In this document: positions 60,495 through 64,000 of the stretch, piece by piece
How the letters are laid out: every line of letters begins with the position of its first letter
How positions within the stretch are numbered: the stretch's first letter is position 1
Source of the DNA: Welwitschia mirabilis
Lineage: Eukaryota; Gnetophyta; Gnetopsida; Welwitschiales
NCBI GenBank assembly: GCA_051453625.1
Contig: JBOZIK010000001.1
Location: 76,489,720-76,553,719, forward strand
Reading direction: 5' to 3'
Length of the DNA stretch: 64,000 nucleotides
Notes under the pieces: model-generated
The model's database searches: none
Seen by the model: only the letters and a program-made list of their open reading frames with translations
Told to the model about the DNA's origin: nothing
Translations under genes and position numbers: made by a program

Positions 60495-61120
60495 TTATCT
60501 TTAACAAATTTAAGTTTATAGGTTTGCAAATTACCTTGTAGTTCATCTAATGCCATTGAATTTATATTTTTTCTTTCCTCTATATTTATAACATTTGGTT
60601 CAAATCTCTTAGGTAGAGATCTCAAAACCTTCCTTACACCTTTCCTTTATTCAAGCATTCTTCAAAGCTTACTATAGAGTTTACGATATTAGGGAGTCTA
60701 GCAAAGAAAGGTCTCTCTTCATGTATATGGATGTATTTAAATTTTGAAATAAGCATTTGAAATTTTTCTTGTTTTATAATTGAGGTTCCTTCATGTGCAA
60801 CTTCAACAATGTCATAAGTCTATTTAGCATGACTATAGTTTACTATATGCTTAAACTCATTTGCATAGACTACAAAAAATATTGCATTAAGAGCAGAGGC
60901 ATATATGGTCACTTTTGACTTGTCAGTGGAGGTCCATTGATCTTGGACTTTAGGATCTAAGATAGTATTACTGTTGGCATATATTTGAGTTGATATAGGC
61001 ACAGAATAGCCTTTATAAATAACTTTTTCTATATCGGCATCTAAAGATCTAAGAAATATTTTCATTCTATCTTTTTAGTAAGCATAGTTTGACCTATTAA
61101 ACATGGATGGACAATTAGTG
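60495..61120 (-). pseudogene. Copia gag (UBN2/retrotran_gag type)
   Basis: The minus strand opens with a FNRSNYAY trace just before 61065 (F.G.NY..W). The 81-codon frame 60820-61065 follows with MKIFLRSLDADIEKVIYKGY, DKSKVTIYASALNAIF and NEFKHI. After a stop it continues with VAHEGTSIIKQEKFQML, ARLPNIVNSI and VLRSLPKRFEPNV, ending ALDELQGNLQTYKL at the gap. This is the gag domain of Sirevirus-type copia elements, which packages element RNA. One stop and one frameshift are visible. Confidence 0.75.
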
Positions 61121-61193
61121 AAAAAACCATCAAATGGATTACTTATTATAAGATTCTAAAGTCTAGATCAGATAAAATCTAAAGAAGACTTAA

Positions 61194-61209
61194 CCTATCT
61201 CTAATACCA
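61194..61209 (-). promoter_or_regulatory. Primer-binding site of the Sirevirus-type element
   Basis: The minus strand reads TGGTATTAGAGATAGG next to the LTR end, close to the initiator tRNA-Met PBS TGGTATCAGAGC. Confidence 0.65.
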
Positions 61210-61211
61210 AT

Positions 61212-62470
61212 TAATAGAATCGATAACCCTAGAGGAGTGATGAATAGATTCTTAAAAATAAAACAAAGTATTCTAAATGAANNNNNNNNNNNNNNNNNNN
61301 NNNNNNNNNNNNNNNNNNNNNNNNNNNNNNNNNNNNNNNNNNNNNNNNNNNNNNNNNNNNNNNNNNNNNNNNNNNNNNNNNAGGGATGAATAGATTCTTA
61401 AAAATAAAATAAAGTATTCTAAATAAACCAAAGATATATTAAAAACTTGTACAAAATAATTCATTGATTTAAAATGTGCATGAAAATGAAAGCTAATAAA
61501 AGTAAAGAAAAGAACTAACTAAAATCATGAACTATTAAATAAATGCATGTAGGATTTATAGTGAATCGGAAACCCCCTACTCCACTCTCAATGATCAACT
61601 TATCACTAAGCTTAATTTATATTTTTATTACTCCACAACGTATTCTAGGTTTATCTAAAACCTTTACAAATGGATTTTTTCATGCTTAATCTCAACCCTT
61701 AAATGGACTTTTCAAGGCTTAATCTCAACCTTTTACAATGTAGAATAGTAATGCAATGATGTCAAGATTCACAGATATCATAGTAGATTTGATGAAGCTT
61801 TTCTCTTATAGATATACAACAGATGAAGCACTAGATCTAATCTTGATTATAAAGATAATATAGACAATAGATCTTCCTTGATTAAAAGTAAAAATTCCAA
61901 GACTCAATAGTGAATATCATAAGATTTTAGTACTTTTTCATGATTTGAAAAAGGTTTAAAAGCTTGACCAAAAAAGATCTTTTGTTATTTATCTATTAGC
62001 CATTTATATTGGAAGGCTTTAAGGGTTTATTATCTTTGAAACTGAGCTTTCAATTGCTATAAATAACTAGAAAATAGCTATCTAACAAATAGATAATGGA
62101 TGCAAAACAAACAAGAAATTTTAGTTTCATTCCATCTGATTGACCCTTTAAAAGTCTGGTCAACCCCATCTAGGGCCATGACTTGCATAGGTCACTTGAC
62201 TGAAATTTTTGATTATCCCAATTTCTTATGTCTTCATGTCTGGTTGACCCCCATCTAGTCACCCACTATTAAATTTGGTCATCTCCTTGTCTTGATTAAA
62301 ATTTTTTCGATTTTATGCATTAGGTCTAGTCGACCCCTTTAGGTTTCTAGTCAACTCCATGATGATTGAATTAAGAGTATCAACTACATAGTGTTCAATT
62401 TCGATCGACACCTTCAATGGTTCGATCAAACCCTTGATAGTTAGTTTAAGAGTACTATTCCTTAGCTCAT
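61212..62470 (-). repeat. 5' LTR of the Sirevirus-type element, gapped
   Basis: On the plus strand it begins TAATAGAATCGATAACCCTAG, matching the 3' LTR start. A 100-N gap (61282-61381) is followed by a second, slightly different version of the first 50 bases, so two LTR copies or haplotypes may be joined here. It stops at a 100-N gap (62471-62570), before its end. Confidence 0.65.
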
Positions 62471-62570
62471 NNNNNNNNNNNNNNNNNNNNNNNNNNNNNN
62501 NNNNNNNNNNNNNNNNNNNNNNNNNNNNNNNNNNNNNNNNNNNNNNNNNNNNNNNNNNNNNNNNNNNNNN

Positions 62571-64000
62571 CTAAATGAATCTAATATTAAAAAAAAACTT
62601 GCACACAATAATTAACTAATCCAAAATGTGCATGAAAAGAGAAATTAGCAGAAGTAAAAAAATAATAACTGAAAGCATAAAAGTACTAAAGAAAGGCAAG
62701 CAAGATTTATGGTTGATTCAGGAAACCTCCTACTTCACTCTTAATGATTAACTTATTCCCAAGCTAGATCCAGATCTTTGTTACTCCACTAGGTATTTTA
62801 GGTTCACTCATAATCTTTACAAATGGACTTTTCTAAGCTTTTTCTCAACCTTTCATAATACAAAGTAGTGATGTAATGATGCTAAATATCCACGGATATA
62901 ACTTATTCTTGATGTAGTGGATTTAATGGAGCTTTTCTCTTGTAGATGTAAAATAGATGAAACACAGGATCTGACCTTGAATGTAGAGATGATACAGATG
63001 GTAGATCTTCCCAGGTCAAAAGTACAGATGCCAAGATACAATAACAAATATCACAAAATTACAATGCTCATTCCTTAGATTCAACAAATTAATATGATTG
63101 AAACATAGTTCCAACAAAAAAGGTCTTATAGTCATCTATCTCTTAGCAATTTATATTAGAAGGCTTTTAGGGTTTATTACATTTGAAATGCACTTTTAAC
63201 GACTATAAACAACTAGAAAATGACTACATAATAGATACATAATGACTAGAAAATTTTACTTCCATTCCACCCAGTTGACCCCTTAAAAGTCCGGTCAACC
63301 CCATCTGGTGCTGTGACTTACACAGGTCACTTGAGTAAAAATTTTAATCACTCTAATTTTTTATGGATTCATGTTTGGTCAACTTCATCTAGGTCCAGTT
63401 CATCCTAGTCCAGTTGCCCATAATAAAACCTAGTCATCCACTTGTCCTGATAAAATTCTTTCCAGTTTTCAGCATCAGGTTTGGTCAACCTCTTTAGGTG
63501 TCTGGTCGACCCAGTTACAATTAGCTTAGGAGTATTAGCTACATAGTGATCAAGTCTGGTTGACCCCATCATAGGTTTGGTCGATTCCTTGATAGTTAGT
63601 TCAAGAGTACTATTCCTTAGCTCATAAGTATGGTTGATCCCATTATAGATCCAGTCAATCCCTCGTTATTCAGTTCAAGGATACAGTTATTAGGTCCTCA
63701 AATCCAATCAACCCCATAAATGTATGATCGACCTCTTACCATTTGGTTTAGAAATACTATCTCTCAAGGTTACAAATCCACTTAACCCCATCAGAAATCT
63801 GGTCGACTCCTCTGAATTTAGTTCAATTTCTAATTATCTGCTTTAGATGTGGCCGACTCCTTCAAAGTCCACTTGATCCCTCAATAGGATGAACTTGATA
63901 GGTTTTTAGTGCTTAGAATTCAATGATTATGATTTCATCTTTATACTTGTAATTGATTAACATCTTCTGCACAAGATACACAAAATTTGGTACATAGAAA
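62571..64000 (-). repeat. Third copy of the Sirevirus LTR, running off the window
   Basis: Begins about 65 bases into the LTR and matches the 3' LTR to within about 45 bases of its end at 64000. Differs from the 61382-62470 copy over their shared length, so it is a separate copy. The 'ggtcgacc'-like motif array is best preserved here (63270-63880). Confidence 0.65.

Larger units (their letters stand above)
55089..62470 (-). mobile_element. Sirevirus-type copia element, internally deleted
   Basis: Structure on the minus strand: 5' LTR (from 61212 upward), PBS (61194-61209), gag (60495-61120), a gap, CCHC knuckle and gag tail (59404-59850), protease (58795-59050), an extra ORF region (about 57230-58220), two purine tracts, and a 3' LTR (55089-56630). 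The gag of this type, the extra ORF after pol and repeated PPT motifs are features of the Sirevirus lineage. Between protease and the extra ORF only about 0.6 kb remains, with no integrase, RT or RNase H readable, so the copy is non-autonomous. All frames are broken. It is inserted into the copia integrase at 54600-55088. Confidence 0.7.

Noticed and set aside
59805-60625. Frames of 233-240 codons on both strands
   Set aside because: They cross the 581-N gap. Only the minus-strand ends are meaningful, as parts of copia gag.
1-64000. CRISPR array, bacterial operon or phage
   Set aside because: No regular spacer-repeat pattern and no ribosome-binding-site-linked gene strings; all recognisable content is plant nuclear retroelement.

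Overview
The window is AT-rich nuclear DNA from a flowering plant. The evidence is the repeat content: L1-type LINEs whose ORF1 carries a DUF4283-like domain and zinc knuckles, plant RTE-type LINEs, Ty3/gypsy and Ty1/copia elements primed by initiator tRNA-Met, and a Sirevirus-type copia element. I cannot name the species. I find no intact host protein gene. The only feature that looks functional is a tRNA-Ala(CGC) gene at 49769-49841. The rest is nested, heavily decayed retroelements; most open frames are accidental or run through N gaps.

Layout. 1-6696: gypsy copy A (+). 6697-10631: 5'-truncated L1 LINE (+) with a poly(A) tail. 10632-13751: small LTR element (-) with two LTRs, a primer-binding site (PBS) and a polypurine tract (PPT). 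About 13752-18330: gypsy copy G (-) with reverse transcriptase (RT), interrupted by an RTE LINE at about 15400-17000. 18330-24230: mostly unassigned, with one plant transposon-protein-like frame at about 21250-22470. 24235-25241: 3' end of a copia element (+), namely RNase H, three matched hairpins, PPT and LTR. 25242-27860: gypsy copy F (+) with RT; its RNase H resumes at 35440. Between them lies a roughly 7.6 kb nested block holding a J-domain (DnaJ) fossil and a second L1 LINE (-). 35926-39250: gypsy copy B (-). 39250-40870: gypsy protease trace and an LTR end. About 40930-42560: second RTE LINE (-). 42640-49590: gypsy copy C (-). 49591-50035: low-copy island with the tRNA. 50136-54590: gypsy copy D (-). 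54600-55088: copia integrase fragment (+). 55089-64000: Sirevirus-type element (-) with gag, protease and an extra ORF but no visible integrase or RT, followed by further LTR copies.

Copies A, C and D are one family: A is inverted relative to C and D, while C and D are in direct orientation around the tRNA island. Decay is dominated by changes expected from C-to-T deamination on either strand (Trp or Gln to stop, Cys to Tyr, Asp to Asn). Several N gaps are flanked by almost identical sequence on both sides, which points to unmerged assembly overlaps; repeat counts near these gaps should be read with caution.
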